Shown here: piece by piece, positions 22,863 through 32,838 of the stretch
Numbering within the stretch: position 1 is the first letter of the stretch
How the letters are laid out: each line of letters starts with the position of its first letter
Origin: Reticulitermes lucifugus
Lineage: Eukaryota; Arthropoda; Insecta; Blattodea; Rhinotermitidae
Assembly: GCA_026260175.1 (NCBI GenBank)
Contig: JAKCWW010000705.1
Location: 51,022-95,679, forward strand
DNA: 44,658 nt
Reading direction: 5' to 3'
The notes under the pieces: model-generated
Database searches by the model: none
Told to the model about the DNA's origin: nothing
What the model saw: only the letters and a program-made list of their open reading frames with translations
Translations under genes and position numbers: made by a program

Positions 22863-23060
22863 ACAAGCATCAACATTATTGAAGGGAACATGGAGGGAAG
22901 GATAGATGTGATGGGAAGACGAGGAAGAAGATGTAAGCAGCTACTGGGTGACCTTAAGGAAAGGAAAGGACACTAGAAAGAGGAAACACTAGATCGCACT
23001 CTGTGGAGAACTCGCTTTGAAAGAGGCTATGGAACTGTCGTAAGACAGACTACGGGATGA
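22863..23060 (+). mobile_element. Second LINE family, C-terminal ORF remnant
   Basis: The frame from 22863 reads INIIEGNMEGRIDVMGRRGR, RCKQLLGDLKERKGH, stop, KEETLDRTLWRTRFERGYGT and VVRQTTG, ending at TGA 23058-23060. This aligns with a C-terminus I recall from cockroach repeat-derived proteins (EGRIEVTGRRGRRRKQLLDD, YWKLKEEALDRTLWRTRFGR). The internal stop replaces the expected YW and two codons are missing beside it. Basic GRRGRR-type tails are usual at the C-terminus of non-LTR polymerases. The copy is dead and truncated at its 5' end. Confidence 0.8.
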
Positions 23061-24084
23061 TGAACTGCAAAGTCAAAAGAGGAATGACTCTGCCTGATGT
23101 CAGGCTATGACTCTATTTCTCGAAATTTATTATTCACTATTCATTTTTCACTGAACATCCTAGGCTCTTGATAGGCTACGTGATATCCCGTTGTGTTTCC
23201 TATATAGCTTTTAGTAAAATGCGAAAATTATTAATCACTTTCTATTTATTGAGAAAGCAGATTTATTTTCTTTTAACAATAAAAGCTTTCTGAATAGCCT
23301 AATCATGGCTTTTAAGCCGAAACATGTAGCTCTATTTTTAAAAGCAAAGGAATTTTGTTTTATCAATAAATAAATTTTTTGTCGAACTCCCTGCGTTTCA
23401 CTGAAAACCAGATCGTTCTGTAAATAGAAGCTTTATATTCTCAACATCGCAAAATATACTAATAAACCTTCCATAAAAGTCTACTTGCAGAATTCTTAAG
23501 CGGACTTTGGAGATGATCCATAAATATTCCTCTAACATTACGCCATATCAGGATAGAATTAGCTCGTCGAAAGTTAAGCATTTCTGGTTCGACTTTGGCA
23601 GGCCTCGAGCTTGTATATGAAACCGAAGACGGAATGCCCAGAATTTTTTCTAAGTTTGTCCAGGCAGATTTTAAGGTAGTAAGCCTTATCATAAAAAGCC
23701 ACGGCCTTTCTATCGCCTATGTTCCTAGCTTCATAATTGACAATCATCCTAGTGTAAATCCTTTAAGCTCTTCAATTAATAAGACATCGTTTTGATATAA
23801 CGGCTACTAATACTACAGACAATTTTGAATTTGTGTTCTTTGTTTTTGCTTTGTGAAGCGTGAAGTTAATACGTTATGTTGTCATTGCATTTGTTCTTTC
23901 GTTCTCAAAGAAGGAACACTAGAACATCCATAAATAATTCATAAGCACGATCATACCACAAACTTTATACATTGTTATTCTTCTTGTTGCTGCGGTTTGT
24001 TTGATTGTTGTTAAGTGACTCGTACAGACCAATGCCAAAGACCGCTCATTTTCTACGTTTTAAACTGTTTTTATAGCAATTCAG
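23061..24084. other. Spacer with a hammerhead-like relic
   Basis: At 23299-23329 (plus strand) CTAATCA, stem II GGCTT / AAGCC, GAAA (23319-23322) and CATGTA follow hammerhead order with a broken first core box. A coding-like minus-strand stretch at 23459-23692 (reading SAWTNLEKILGIPSSV in part) has balanced composition but is not recognised. Confidence 0.4.
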
Positions 24085-24250
24085 CATGACAAATTGTATT
24101 ATTTGGGACAGGTCCGTTTCGAGGCAAACAGGACAACACCAGCACCAAGAAGGAGAGATAAGCAGCCGTGCTTCGAGTGGGATTCAAACCCATGACACCA
24201 GGATCCGACCAATAGAAGACTGCACCGGCCTCAAGTAATGCGGCTACCAT
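24085..24250 (-). mobile_element. SINE, minus orientation
   Basis: On the minus strand GCATTACTTGAGGCCGGTG heads a tRNA-like region and GGGTTTGAATCCCAC is a good B-box-like block. The body TGCTGGTGTTGTCC follows. The open frame on this strand (24071-24259) is SINE sequence. Confidence 0.65.
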
Positions 24251-25255
24251 AATTAGCAAATATCCTTTATAGAGCTAGAGCGTATGTATAATGAGTAATT
24301 AGTTATTTAACATACAAAGCCATGTAGTTATTATAGGCCTAAATTGGCTACCAACTGCTTCAAGATTTAAAAACTGAATTTTACTCACACAGCGTATTTA
24401 CGTAAAGGCGTTCCAGATATACTTTTCTAATACAGCCTTCAATACAAGCTTCAAAATTGAGAGATACCATTATTTTCAGCAAAAAAAAATGTTCCAACGT
24501 AATTTTCATAGCTGAAGACAAAGAGGCCTAAATTTATTTTTAAAATTCTGTGTTAAGTAAGATATTCATTGATTTTAATATCCTATAGAATTCTATGAAA
24601 ATAAAAATTTATTGGATGGGAACAGTGATTTGTCATACAGTATTTATGGGTTTGTTAAAAGGTTACAAGTTAACCACCAGGCAATTTATCAACAATATTA
24701 AAATAAATCTAAATCATTACTTAGACCTAGTGTTTATATTCACCTTACTCTCTTCTTTAAGAAACTGTAAAATAATTTATATTGGGAATTCCGTATTATG
24801 CAGAACGTCTATTTTTTATACAGAAGGCACTGACTAAATAACTTCCAGATCCAACGGCATAATTCTCCTATGTAAAACGTGGAAAGTTTCAAGACTTCGA
24901 AAGAGGTGGGGAAAGATTACTGAGGTGAACTTGTAATGCCATAACGGGTGGTACAGTACGCGCATTCAAGTCACAAAAAAACATTTCTTTGCTTGTGTGT
25001 GAGGATTTGTGGCAATCCTTTATCTGCTGCAAGGAACGGAGCAGTACAAATACAATATTTAAGTCGTCTGGAATGTTACGCCATGTCAACTGGTAGATAC
25101 ACACCAGACGTCTTGAAACATGAGGAACACAGCTATGGGAACATCAAGTATCCTGGGGCTGTATAAGTTTCAAATTATGACCTTTCGAAAAAAATGTCAT
25201 TCCTCAAGTCGTATATTGATAGTGATACATTATAGCAACATTACTAATATCTGAA
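24251..25255. other. Spacer, no gene seen
   Basis: AT-rich to 24840, then moderate composition. Overlapping short frames on both strands at 24889-25166 are not recognised. No repeat ends were found. Confidence 0.4.
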
Positions 25256-25530
25256 ATGAGCCATGCCATGGCTCAGGTGGTTAGTCCTCGGCCGCTTACC
25301 GCGGAGGCCTGGGTTCGATCCCAGGTCAGTCCATGTGGGATTTGTGGTGGACAAAGGGACAATGGGACAGATTTTTCCCCGAATACTTCGGTTTTCCCCT
25401 GTCAATTTCATTCCACCGGTGCTCCATTACACGGAAAAACAGAAAAAACTAGTCATCTTCCTCACAGGGTTGCACAATAAAGTCTCAAGGCTGCGGTATG
25501 TCCGTAGCATCTGCTGCGGGGCCCTTCACA
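25256..25530 (+). mobile_element. SINE, well-preserved tRNA head
   Basis: The A-box TGGCTCAGGTGG is at 25269-25280 and the B-box GGTTCGATCCC at 25312-25322. The body runs GTCCATGTGGGATTTGTGG, then TTTTCCCCTGTCAATTTCAT. The same body occurs at 39770-39990. The overlapping open frames of 74 and 110 codons are SINE translations and not genes. Confidence 0.85.
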
Positions 25531-25539
25531 TACAAAATC

Positions 25540-26670
25540 TCAAATTCTTTATCATGATAAATGGAAAATGCTTCGAAGTAGCCACTCATATTTAGATTCT
25601 GAAATTATTTAAAGGTCGTTAATGATTGCGTCACTCAAGCAGAGAAAATCGTGCATACTTGCATTATGCGGTTAACATTTTAATTTCTTTAAATTCCTCC
25701 CATACTATGGGGTCGTGATAACAAATTTGGCCAACATCAATCGTTCTTGCACCCAAAAATGTTTTTTAGATATATGGATACCAAGCTGCATATCGATTAT
25801 TTTCCTGAAGTGTATATACGACGTTTCGGGAATCTCTGCTTTCTCCTTCACGTAATATCAAACTGATATACTCGTACTGTAATTTATATTTAATTTTACA
25901 ATAAAGTATAACTTATATTTACAAGGTTATCTTACCCGTTTTTCTGAAAAGTTAGAATACATTTATGTCACAGGGTACATGACCTGAAGACTGAGCAGAG
26001 CCAAATTCAAAAGCTTCCGACTTTTAGTCAATGTGCCAAAAATATTGCAGACCGTACAGATTGTTAGATGTATTAAAGTTGCTCTTTTCTGGGATGTGAC
26101 GCCGTGTATTTTTATAGATTTACATCTACTAAATTTTCGAATATTCCAGCTACCTCCGTCTTAGGATGGAAGCAGTAGATATCCTCGATACCCATTTACC
26201 AAAGTGCACGTTGTCACATCCTAGAATACAGTTATTTTAATACACACCTCAGGGAGGAGCTGACATCTGAATATTAAATATAACTTCATAATAAAAATGG
26301 ATTATTTAGGCTGTCTGTCTGTCTGTATTCTTTGCCAGCAAAACGGGATGCATTTCATTAAACAAAAATAACTTAATGATGTAGTCATGGCTTATAAATA
26401 CTGAATCAAATATTGTCAAAACCCTTTAGTAGATCATTTACAAATCTGGCTGTAAAACTGGAACATGGTGGTCTTTTAAAAAAGGATTTGGCCTACTGCG
26501 TAACGTAATAGAAAAATATTTTGCAGCGGTGTGTTTTGCAGGTTATGAAGTTTATTTGCGGACAGTTTTTGAAGCTTAGCCTACGGTTTCATATGTAGGC
26601 TATAGTCAATATGGGACCTAATCTTTTCGCTGAAGTTCGCAAGTGGCTGAAAATTCTTGGTGAAAGTGTA
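25540..26670. other. Spacer with a hammerhead-like relic
   Basis: On the minus strand at about 25852-25815, TGAAGGAGAA, a loop, TTCCC, GAAA (25827-25824) and CGTC follow hammerhead order. The first core box is damaged, but the GTC triplet and a three-pair stem I (TAC / GTA) are present. A short (GTCT)n tract is at about 26312-26326. The rest is AT-rich. Confidence 0.4.
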
Positions 26671-26678
26671 GCATATAG

Positions 26679-27206
26679 CAGTGGTATTCAATCTTTTTTG
26701 TTCGCGTACCCCCACATATAATTTCTCTTCAACTTTGTACCCCCAAAATTGTTGGTGCATAATTCAAGTTGTACATAGTCTATAATCTACATCTAAAATA
26801 AGTTAAATAAATTACATCCAAAATAATGTATTAAATAATAAATTTAAATGAAAAAAGGAGAATCAAGCTATTAAATAACAAATACACTTATGCTATTGCC
26901 TATCATATAAAAATTAATAAAGGAACAAATGTATTTTAGCAAAGCAAAATTGTATGCACTATGTGGAATAAAATGAAACTAGCCGCCCAGATAAGAATCG
27001 CATACAGGTTATAGAGAGAGAGAGAGATGGCGCTCCCAAATCGCATGTCCTTACATCCGGGTCTCTTGTGGCTAATCCTAAATCTGACCCTGATTATTCA
27101 GTGTTTATCATGAACTAATATATTTATTTTGTTTTTATTTTACGTACCCCCTAAGATATCTTCGCGTACCCCCGGGGGTACGCGTACCCCGGGTTGAATA
27201 CCACTG
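26679..27206. mobile_element. hAT-type MITE (528 bp) with exact 8-bp duplication
   Basis: The left end CAGTGGTATTCAATC and the right end, reverse-complemented CAGTGGTATTCAACC, match at 14 of 15 positions. Exact 8-bp duplications gcatatag flank it (26671-26678 and 27207-27214). The subterminal regions carry repeated GCGTACCCCC blocks in both orientations. No transposase is present, so it moved using a hAT transposase from elsewhere. It contains a (GA)n tract at 27012-27028. Confidence 0.92.
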
Positions 27207-27214
27207 GCATATAG

Positions 27215-28930
27215 GAACAGCTCCAACAGTTTATGTGCTAATAAATAGGCCTACTATGTCACAGACAGACGGACAGGTCTCTAAGACCAAGTAAGGTCTT
27301 CTTTGTTCCTTTCCACAGGTAGACGTAATGTAAATGATAGCAGTTGTCTTAATAAATTCATTTAGGCCCAAATATTTGCTTACAATCCCACAGGGCAGAG
27401 TCATTTTTCTGGAGTTAATGGCCTCTGAGGTAACCAAGAAATTTCCAGCCTTTTATGCCACACAAAATTTTATTACTTTGTTCGCAATAGCTCGACACCA
27501 TTCCCTCTAATTCTAGTATTTTAAGAAATATTTCAACATTAATCTCCCATCTACATCTAGGTCACCCAAGTTGTCTCTTTATTTCAGATTTTCCAAGCAA
27601 TATTTTTTAAGCATTTCTCATCTCTTCTATATGAACATCTCACACATCTTGATTTTATCATACCGATAATATTATTTGAAGACCAATTATAAAGCTCCTT
27701 GTTACGTACTTTTCTCAGCTTCCTGTTGTGCAAACACACAAGATTTTGACATTAATTTAACAAGCATCTCCCAAATTTAACCTGCTTTAAATTTCTTTGT
27801 AAAGAAACTTTTACCATTAGAGAATTCCAGAATCAAAACGGAATCTCCAACTGCACCTAATTTTAAAAGCTTTCAATCATAATCTTTTCCCAGGTATCAT
27901 CGTGCTGGTATATGTAAACATATACCGGCGAAAGACCAAAGTTTCTAATCTGTTTGTTTCTTAACAGATTCATAACAAATTTTGGTAGTATTTTTTCATG
28001 GGACGAGAAGTTTGCAGCAAATGAGTCTACTCTATAAGCATAACCAGTCAACTGTAAGATATAGGCCTAAAATGGCAGAGATAGTAGTAGTTATGAATAA
28101 TGACAGAGGTTAGCAGCAAATAAACGGCCCTGGAACAAATGTTTACATATATGTTGCTGCAATAATGTAATAAGAATTTTCTTAGCATTGGGTTTATTTA
28201 TATCACGAAATTTTTGTAGCATATGTGGTATTAAATTTGATTCTTGACTCCACTATTAAGGTCAAATAATTCTGACGTCATTTGTTTCTGTCAGCAAAGA
28301 TATTGCACATGCGTGGAAATTGCTTTTAATATGTTATAGTGTTCTTACAGCCATTCTCTAATTCTTTCAAACTTTTATCTGTCTGTGAGTTTTCAAAGTG
28401 TCATGGTGTACATTAGGGATGTCCCTGTTGCGAATCTCGGCTTAGGGACTGTCAAGAGAGTTTCGTCGTTTTCCCCATTACTGAGATAATACTTTGAAAT
28501 AGGCCACGACGTTTGTTATATACAACATTTTCTGTTTATCCTATACACACATCTTATCGTTCTGTTGCAGTAGAATATGTGCTGTTAAAAACAGTCGCTC
28601 AATGACGATGTAATCTCTGCTCGACATGCCTCAAACTATTTGTGGTTTGAGATATCAGCTCTGTGTGGAAATTACGGTCTAATTTGTTATTTCGCCCAAC
28701 CCATACGATAGTAACATTTATTCTGATATTGTATTTGTTTGAGACTGTTTCCCTTTCTGGGGATTTCAAATTTAGTTTACAAGATTGGCTTCACATTCTA
28801 AATTTCACAAACTTAAACTTTCTTATTCAAGTTAAATAAGACTACTATGATGTTTTAATGAGATGTTATCTTTCCAATACATAACAATAGGCCTATTTAG
28901 GCTTAACATGCAGCCTTTTCCGAAATTAAT
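27215..28930. other. Spacer, no gene seen
   Basis: Mixed AT-rich sequence. An acceptor-like tract (gtctctttatttcag, ending about 27586) lacks a matching donor. TAGGCCTA sites are at 27246, 28062 and 28888. Short frames are not recognised. Confidence 0.45.
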
Positions 28931-29216
28931 CTAAAGGTAAAGCTCTCCCTAGAACGGGCCATGAAGGCCCAGAGGGGGAGTAGAAGTATAGCTCTACTCT
29001 TTCTTTAACCCCGGCACTAGATGCGGGTGGGTGGTCAACTCCACGCCCAGGCCGCTTTACCCCCGGGAAAGAGACCCGGTACCCATTTTATAGGAGGCTG
29101 GGAGGGCCCCAGGGCCGGTCTGGACGGGTGCGGTAAATCTCACCCCCACCGGGATTCGATCCCCGGACCGTCCAGCCCGTAGCGAGTCGCTATGCCGACT
29201 GAGCTATCACGGCCCA
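28931..29216 (-). mobile_element. Complete SINE (286 bp) with 10-bp target duplication
   Basis: On the minus strand it starts TGGGCCGTGATAGCTCAG (A-box), has a B-box-like GGGGATCGAATCCC near 29151-29164, a body including TTTCCCGGGGGTAAAGCGG, and ends GAGAGCTTTACCTTTAG. Exact 10-mers cgaaattaat flank it (28921-28930 and 29217-29226), so the boundaries are firm. It is the best-preserved member here and serves as reference for the copies at 200-505, 655-880 and 42360-42414. Confidence 0.93.
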
Positions 29217-29226
29217 CGAAATTAAT

Positions 29227-29798
29227 GTAAGCAGTATCTAAATTCATATAGGCCAACATCTGTAACAAAAGGTTAAATAAATTGATTTTACAATTCCATA
29301 CGATCCTGGACATTGCATGTCCCACCCGGAATTATTTATTTTATGGGTTCAATTCAAAGTTCTTTTTGGACAGGGACCGATCTTGTCACTGAAATATGGT
29401 GTTTCTATTTTTAAATATTAAACGATGGACAAAGTTCTTAAAATAAATTATTCAAGTTAAGTACTCTTAAATTCGTATTCTGGATTTATTTTTTTATGAT
29501 ATTGTAACATATAATTATAATTAATGATAATAATTATTATTGTTATTATTAGACTTTTGACCTCCAATCGTAGTTGGGTCTTACTTTATTCTTTCTCGTT
29601 ATTCTGTATTCTCTTCATTGATATTACCATAATAGAGTTTGGTAGCCATGTAGGCCAAGCTAGTAGGAAAGTAAAATAAGTGGAGCTCTCCCTCCACTAC
29701 TGCATATGCTTTCATGGCGTACACAGGACCATTTCTATTGTTACTCGTTCTACTTGTCTACCTTGTTGCCTTTATAGTGTCCAGTCTCCCTTACCAGC
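29227..29798. other. AT-rich spacer, no gene seen
   Basis: AT-rich with an interrupted (TAAT/TTATTA) stretch near 29514-29552. No gene or transposon end was recognised. Confidence 0.45.
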
Positions 29799-29806
29799 TT
29801 CTAGGC

Positions 29807-30041
29807 CAGGACTTCGCATACTTTTTTGAACTTCAATATTTCGCATACCCGCACATTCCAATAATAATAAAAGCTATAATAAACTGAACAAAATGAACAC
29901 ATTTCATTTATTACAACAGTATAACCGGACCATAACAGAGTAACCAAGAGCTACCTGGACGAGTAAGGATTGCTGCGAAGCTATGTGAAATTGCGGAAGG
30001 CTTGGAATAAACGCCCGCTGCCCACAGGTTGGTAAGCACTG
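29807..30041. mobile_element. hAT-type MITE (235 bp), older
   Basis: The left end CAGGACTTCGCATAC and right end (reverse-complemented) CAGTGCTTACCAACC share about 9 of 15 positions. Flanking 8-mers ttctaggc (29799-29806) and ctctaggc (30042-30049) differ at one base. The spacing and CAG termini fit the hAT superfamily, but the weak terminal match makes this less certain than 26679-27206. Confidence 0.6.
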
Positions 30042-30175
30042 CTCTAGGCCTAATTACCATTATGTTGTAAAATTTACGCATGGTTTCATTTCGTATCTTC
30101 TTGTACAAAGTTCGTTTCTAAGTTTCACAGACATATCATTCTCTTGTTTAATACGCTCTCCTTTTGTTTTTACAG

Positions 30176-30275
30176 CCATAATGATTCCCATTACTAGAGC
30201 AAGTTTGGTTTGAAGCTGACACGTCGTCAAGAGAAAATGTGGTCGCATACATTCGTCTGGGGTATTATATTCCTG
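30176..30275 (+). other. Possible exon with start codon (5' UTR plus first codons)
   Basis: A strong acceptor (ctccttttgtttttacag) precedes and a strong donor (CCTG|gtaagtag) follows this 100-nt segment. All three frames are closed at its start, but an ATG at 30237 in good context (GAGAAAATGTGG) opens a frame that runs to the donor. This is what an exon holding the end of a 5' UTR and the first codons should look like. Confidence 0.4.
30237..30275 (+). CDS. Partial CDS: signal-peptide-like N-terminus
   Basis: Thirteen codons read MWSHTFVWGIIFL and end in phase 0 at the donor. The short polar start followed by a hydrophobic run (FVWGIIFL) fits the beginning of a signal peptide or signal anchor. 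A phase-0 intron within or just after the signal peptide is common in secreted and cell-surface protein genes. No downstream exon in a matching frame could be found before 44658, so the remaining exons would lie outside the window after an intron of more than 14 kb. The gene family is unknown. A chance ATG in a spurious exon is possible. Confidence 0.35.
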
Positions 30276-31199
30276 GTAAGTAGAGTTTTAAGAAGACTTC
30301 CCTCTTTTAAAATATTTTGAAAATAATTTCCTTACGCCTACAGCCAATACGATAGTACCTTGTCTTCTGATACACAACATATTTTACTCCACTTAAGTTA
30401 TGTGAATACATTTTTCCGTTTATTTAAACTATTATAAATTGTTTTTGGTTATAGGCTTTATTTTTCAATTAAAGGTAATTTGTTATGTTACGTGCGTAGT
30501 GAAAATTTCTTAATATACCAATCCAAGTGGGCGTAGATGTTGCAGGGTAAATATATATTTATATATATGTATATATATATGGTATAATTTACGTTGAGAC
30601 TGAATTTCTTGCGTTCAGTACATAATACAATTCATTTAACTTAGTTTTTGTTTGTTTAATGTGCAGTCATTAGCTGAAGATGCATCTTAGATCGTAGAAA
30701 GACATTATGGTTAGTGAATAATGTGAAGCGAAATTTTTTTTCCTGGAAATTACAAAAACCATAGAAATATTAAATCTGTATATTGGTGTCCCGACCTACA
30801 TTAGAATCTTTGATTTCTCAGTGTAAGTCAGAAATGATACAACTTAGCCAAATTTATCGCAAATTTAGCATCTTCCATTTTACCTAAAACAAACTTCAGA
30901 ATATATGTGGTTGAAGTAAATGAATTAAAAAACTGTTTTGCACTAAGTGACCAATTAGTGTGTTGTAGGTATGTAAAAATCCTATAACCATAGACAATAG
31001 ACCTTAGCCCATAAGAACTCTTGGATGACAGAGCTTTCTAATGCTTTGTTTCGGATCTACATAAACCTATCGTTGATAGGCCAGTTTTAATATTTTTGAC
31101 TAATCAAATGTTATACATCTATAAGCTTAATAAGTATAAATATAGGCCTATATTTTCTGCATACAAAAATACGTGTGGTACATTAGATCACAATAGTTT
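30276..31199. other. AT-rich spacer (intron if 30176-30275 is an exon)
   Basis: AT-rich sequence with (TA)n-like stretches at about 30550-30582. No gene was recognised. TAGGCCTA occurs at 31143. Confidence 0.4.
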
Positions 31200-31202
31200 A
31201 CT

Positions 31203-31275
31203 CTAGGCTAAACTATGTTACTTTAGGTTAGGCTAGGTTCGGGTGGGCTATGCTAAGTTGGGTTAGGTGTGATTA
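31203..31275 (+). repeat. Degenerate TTAGG-like pentamer stretch
   Basis: The run TTTAGGTTAGGCTAGGTTCG and then GTTGGGTTAGGTGTG contains several TTAGG or near-TTAGG units. TTAGG is the usual insect telomere repeat, but here it is interstitial, short and degraded, and similar AGGTTAGG stretches are widespread in arthropods. Confidence 0.5.
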
Positions 31276-31302
31276 AATTAAGTTATAAAATAGTAAACTG
31301 GA

Positions 31303-31397
31303 CTATGTTATGTCACGTTAGCTATGTAATGTGACGTTAGCTATGTAATGTCACGTTAGCTATGTTATGTCACGTTAGCTATGTAATGTGACGTTAC
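31303..31397 (+). repeat. 19-bp tandem array, five units
   Basis: Five units of exactly 19 bp follow CTATGTTATGTCACGTTAG with only two variable positions (T/A at the seventh and C/G at the twelfth). Unit types run T-C, A-G, A-C, T-C, A-G. The core GTCACGTTAG contains a CACGT element, and the G variant makes GTGACGTTAG. Confidence 0.92.
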
Positions 31398-32224
31398 ATT
31401 AGGCTATAGCCTATATCTTAACAAATAGGAAGGATTATGACGAAAGGTAAATAGGCCTGTGCGTAAAAAAGATTTTCCTGAAACTGCGTCTGTAATGAAA
31501 ATATTAATTGCAGGGTATTGCAGGCAATCCAACTCGTTGGTCGTAGGCTTCTCTATAAAATTTTATAAGAAAATATTACTTTTAAACTTTAGGTTAATAA
31601 GACTGGTTGTACTTTCTGTATAATCTTCGTGTAGGCCTGTTAATAATTTGAAATATATTTTAATCCTTGCGTAAAGGCGAGCGTAGGTGCTGCACCGTAG
31701 AAAAGCCTCCTTCATTAGAGCTATGACCCACAGTAGCATATTTCAAATCTACATTCATAGTCTAAGTTAATAACAAGATAGTGCTGTAATTTATTTTTGG
31801 GCACTTTTAAATGAGGCCTTTGGATTCATTACTCCTACCTCATTCAAAATATTGTGTTTTTTGTTATAATTTATTACACGCAACTTTCACGGCTGTATTT
31901 AATTACTGTTTAATTACGAACATTGTTTGCCTTAATTTTCGACTTACAGAATATGAGTAAAAATTCAGGACATAATTCTGTTAACTTATAATTTGATGAG
32001 GTATACATGACGGAAATTTATTTAAGAAACTGAAGGTATTATTAAATATTTCACACGCTTGCGCCTTAATCTTTATTGTATTTAGAATAAAATAGACGGA
32101 GAGTTTGCTTGATATTTTGTATTTTCCTACAACCCATTCCAAGTAATCGGATAGAGCTGTTTCAAACTCCGCTATTGCAAAAGACATCTATGAATTTTAA
32201 GTTACGATTTTTTTTCCTAGAAAT
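31398..32224. other. AT-rich spacer, no gene seen
   Basis: AT-rich sequence. An acceptor-like site (taattttcgacttacag, ending about 31949) has no donor partner. No recognised repeats. Confidence 0.45.
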
Positions 32225-32295
32225 TATTATGGCCTATATATAAGTTTATTCACACCAACTACTGCACATCAATTACATATATTTTATTCATTCTA

Positions 32296-32348
32296 TATAC
32301 TCCTACATGTTTCGGCTGACATTCTCAGCCATCTTCACGAAGTCCTCT
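32296..32348 (-). ncRNA. Hammerhead-like motif, left arm copy (core damaged)
   Basis: On the minus strand GTGAAGA stands where the core should be CTGATGA. Stem II GGCTG / CAGCC, GAAA, the short palindromic stem III (ACATGT) and the GTA triplet are intact. Stem I pairs ACTTC with GGAGT over five pairs, different in sequence from the right-arm copy but still paired. Confidence 0.65.
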
Positions 32349-32683
32349 TATAGACTTACGCAGCATGCAGCTAGTCATTGAATGGTAAATATGTACACAT
32401 ATACATATACATATATTACAGCCATACAGTACAGAGATATCACGTAGCGAATAACTTCAGGTACCACAGCCATGGGTATTCACCCCAAAAAACTGCAAGT
32501 TGTTACATGACAGATGTTTGGAAATAGTCAGTTAGATACAAGTTTTATATCTAAATATTTTATATAACAACACAACGGGTTTTATTGGATTTTTTAACTA
32601 TGGCTGTAATATATGTATATATATATGTGTATATATTTACCAATCAATGACAAGCTGCATGCTGCGTAAGTCTACAGAAGAGG

Positions 32684-32728
32684 ATTCCCTGATGATGGCT
32701 GAGAATGGCAGCCGAAACATGTAGGAGT
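32684..32728 (+). ncRNA. Type I hammerhead ribozyme motif, core intact
   Basis: All conserved elements occur in order: CTGATGA (32689-32695), stem II GGCTG (32697-32701) / CAGCC (32709-32713) with loop AGAATGG, GAAA (32714-32717), minimal stem III within ACATGT, and the cleavage triplet GTA (32721-32723). Stem I is formed by ATTCC (32684-32688) with GGAGT (32724-32728), five pairs including one G-U. Cleavage would follow 32723. The very short stem III is typical of retroelement hammerheads, which often act as dimers. Activity is inferred from the motif only. Confidence 0.75.
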
Positions 32729-32838
32729 ATATAAAATGAATATATATAATTGGTGTGCAGCAGTTGGTATAAATAAACTTATATATGCATAAAAACTGCA
32801 CGGAATATATATAATATCAAGTATATTATGGCCTATAT

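Larger units (their letters stand above)
32240..32823. mobile_element. Inverted-repeat element with facing hammerhead motifs (Penelope-like remnant)
   Basis: Left arm (about 32235-32426) and right arm (about 32600-32793) are reverse complements over about 190 bp with roughly 90% identity, separated by about 170 bp. The whole is flanked by an exact 15-bp direct repeat, tattatggcctatat (32225-32239 and 32824-32838), indicating an integration event. Each arm carries a hammerhead-like motif. The spacer has no open frame or recognised domain. Penelope-like retroelements are known to have pseudo-LTRs, sometimes inverted, that encode hammerhead ribozymes. That assignment is an inference, since no reverse transcriptase remains. 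Confidence 0.85.

Noticed and set aside
25256..25595. Open frames of 74 and 110 codons
   Set aside because: They translate the tRNA-like head and body of a SINE that recurs at 39770-39990.
28931..29216. A true tRNA gene
   Set aside because: A- and B-boxes are present, but no acceptor stem closes and a SINE body with target duplications follows.
29140..29325. Minus-strand frame ending in SSVGIATRYGLDGPGIESRWG-like residues
   Set aside because: This is the tRNA-like head of the SINE at 28931-29216 read as protein, a common annotation artefact.
30671..30705. Hammerhead-like CTGAAGATGCATC...GTAGAAAG
   Set aside because: Stem II pairs poorly and no NUH triplet or stem I follows at the right place.
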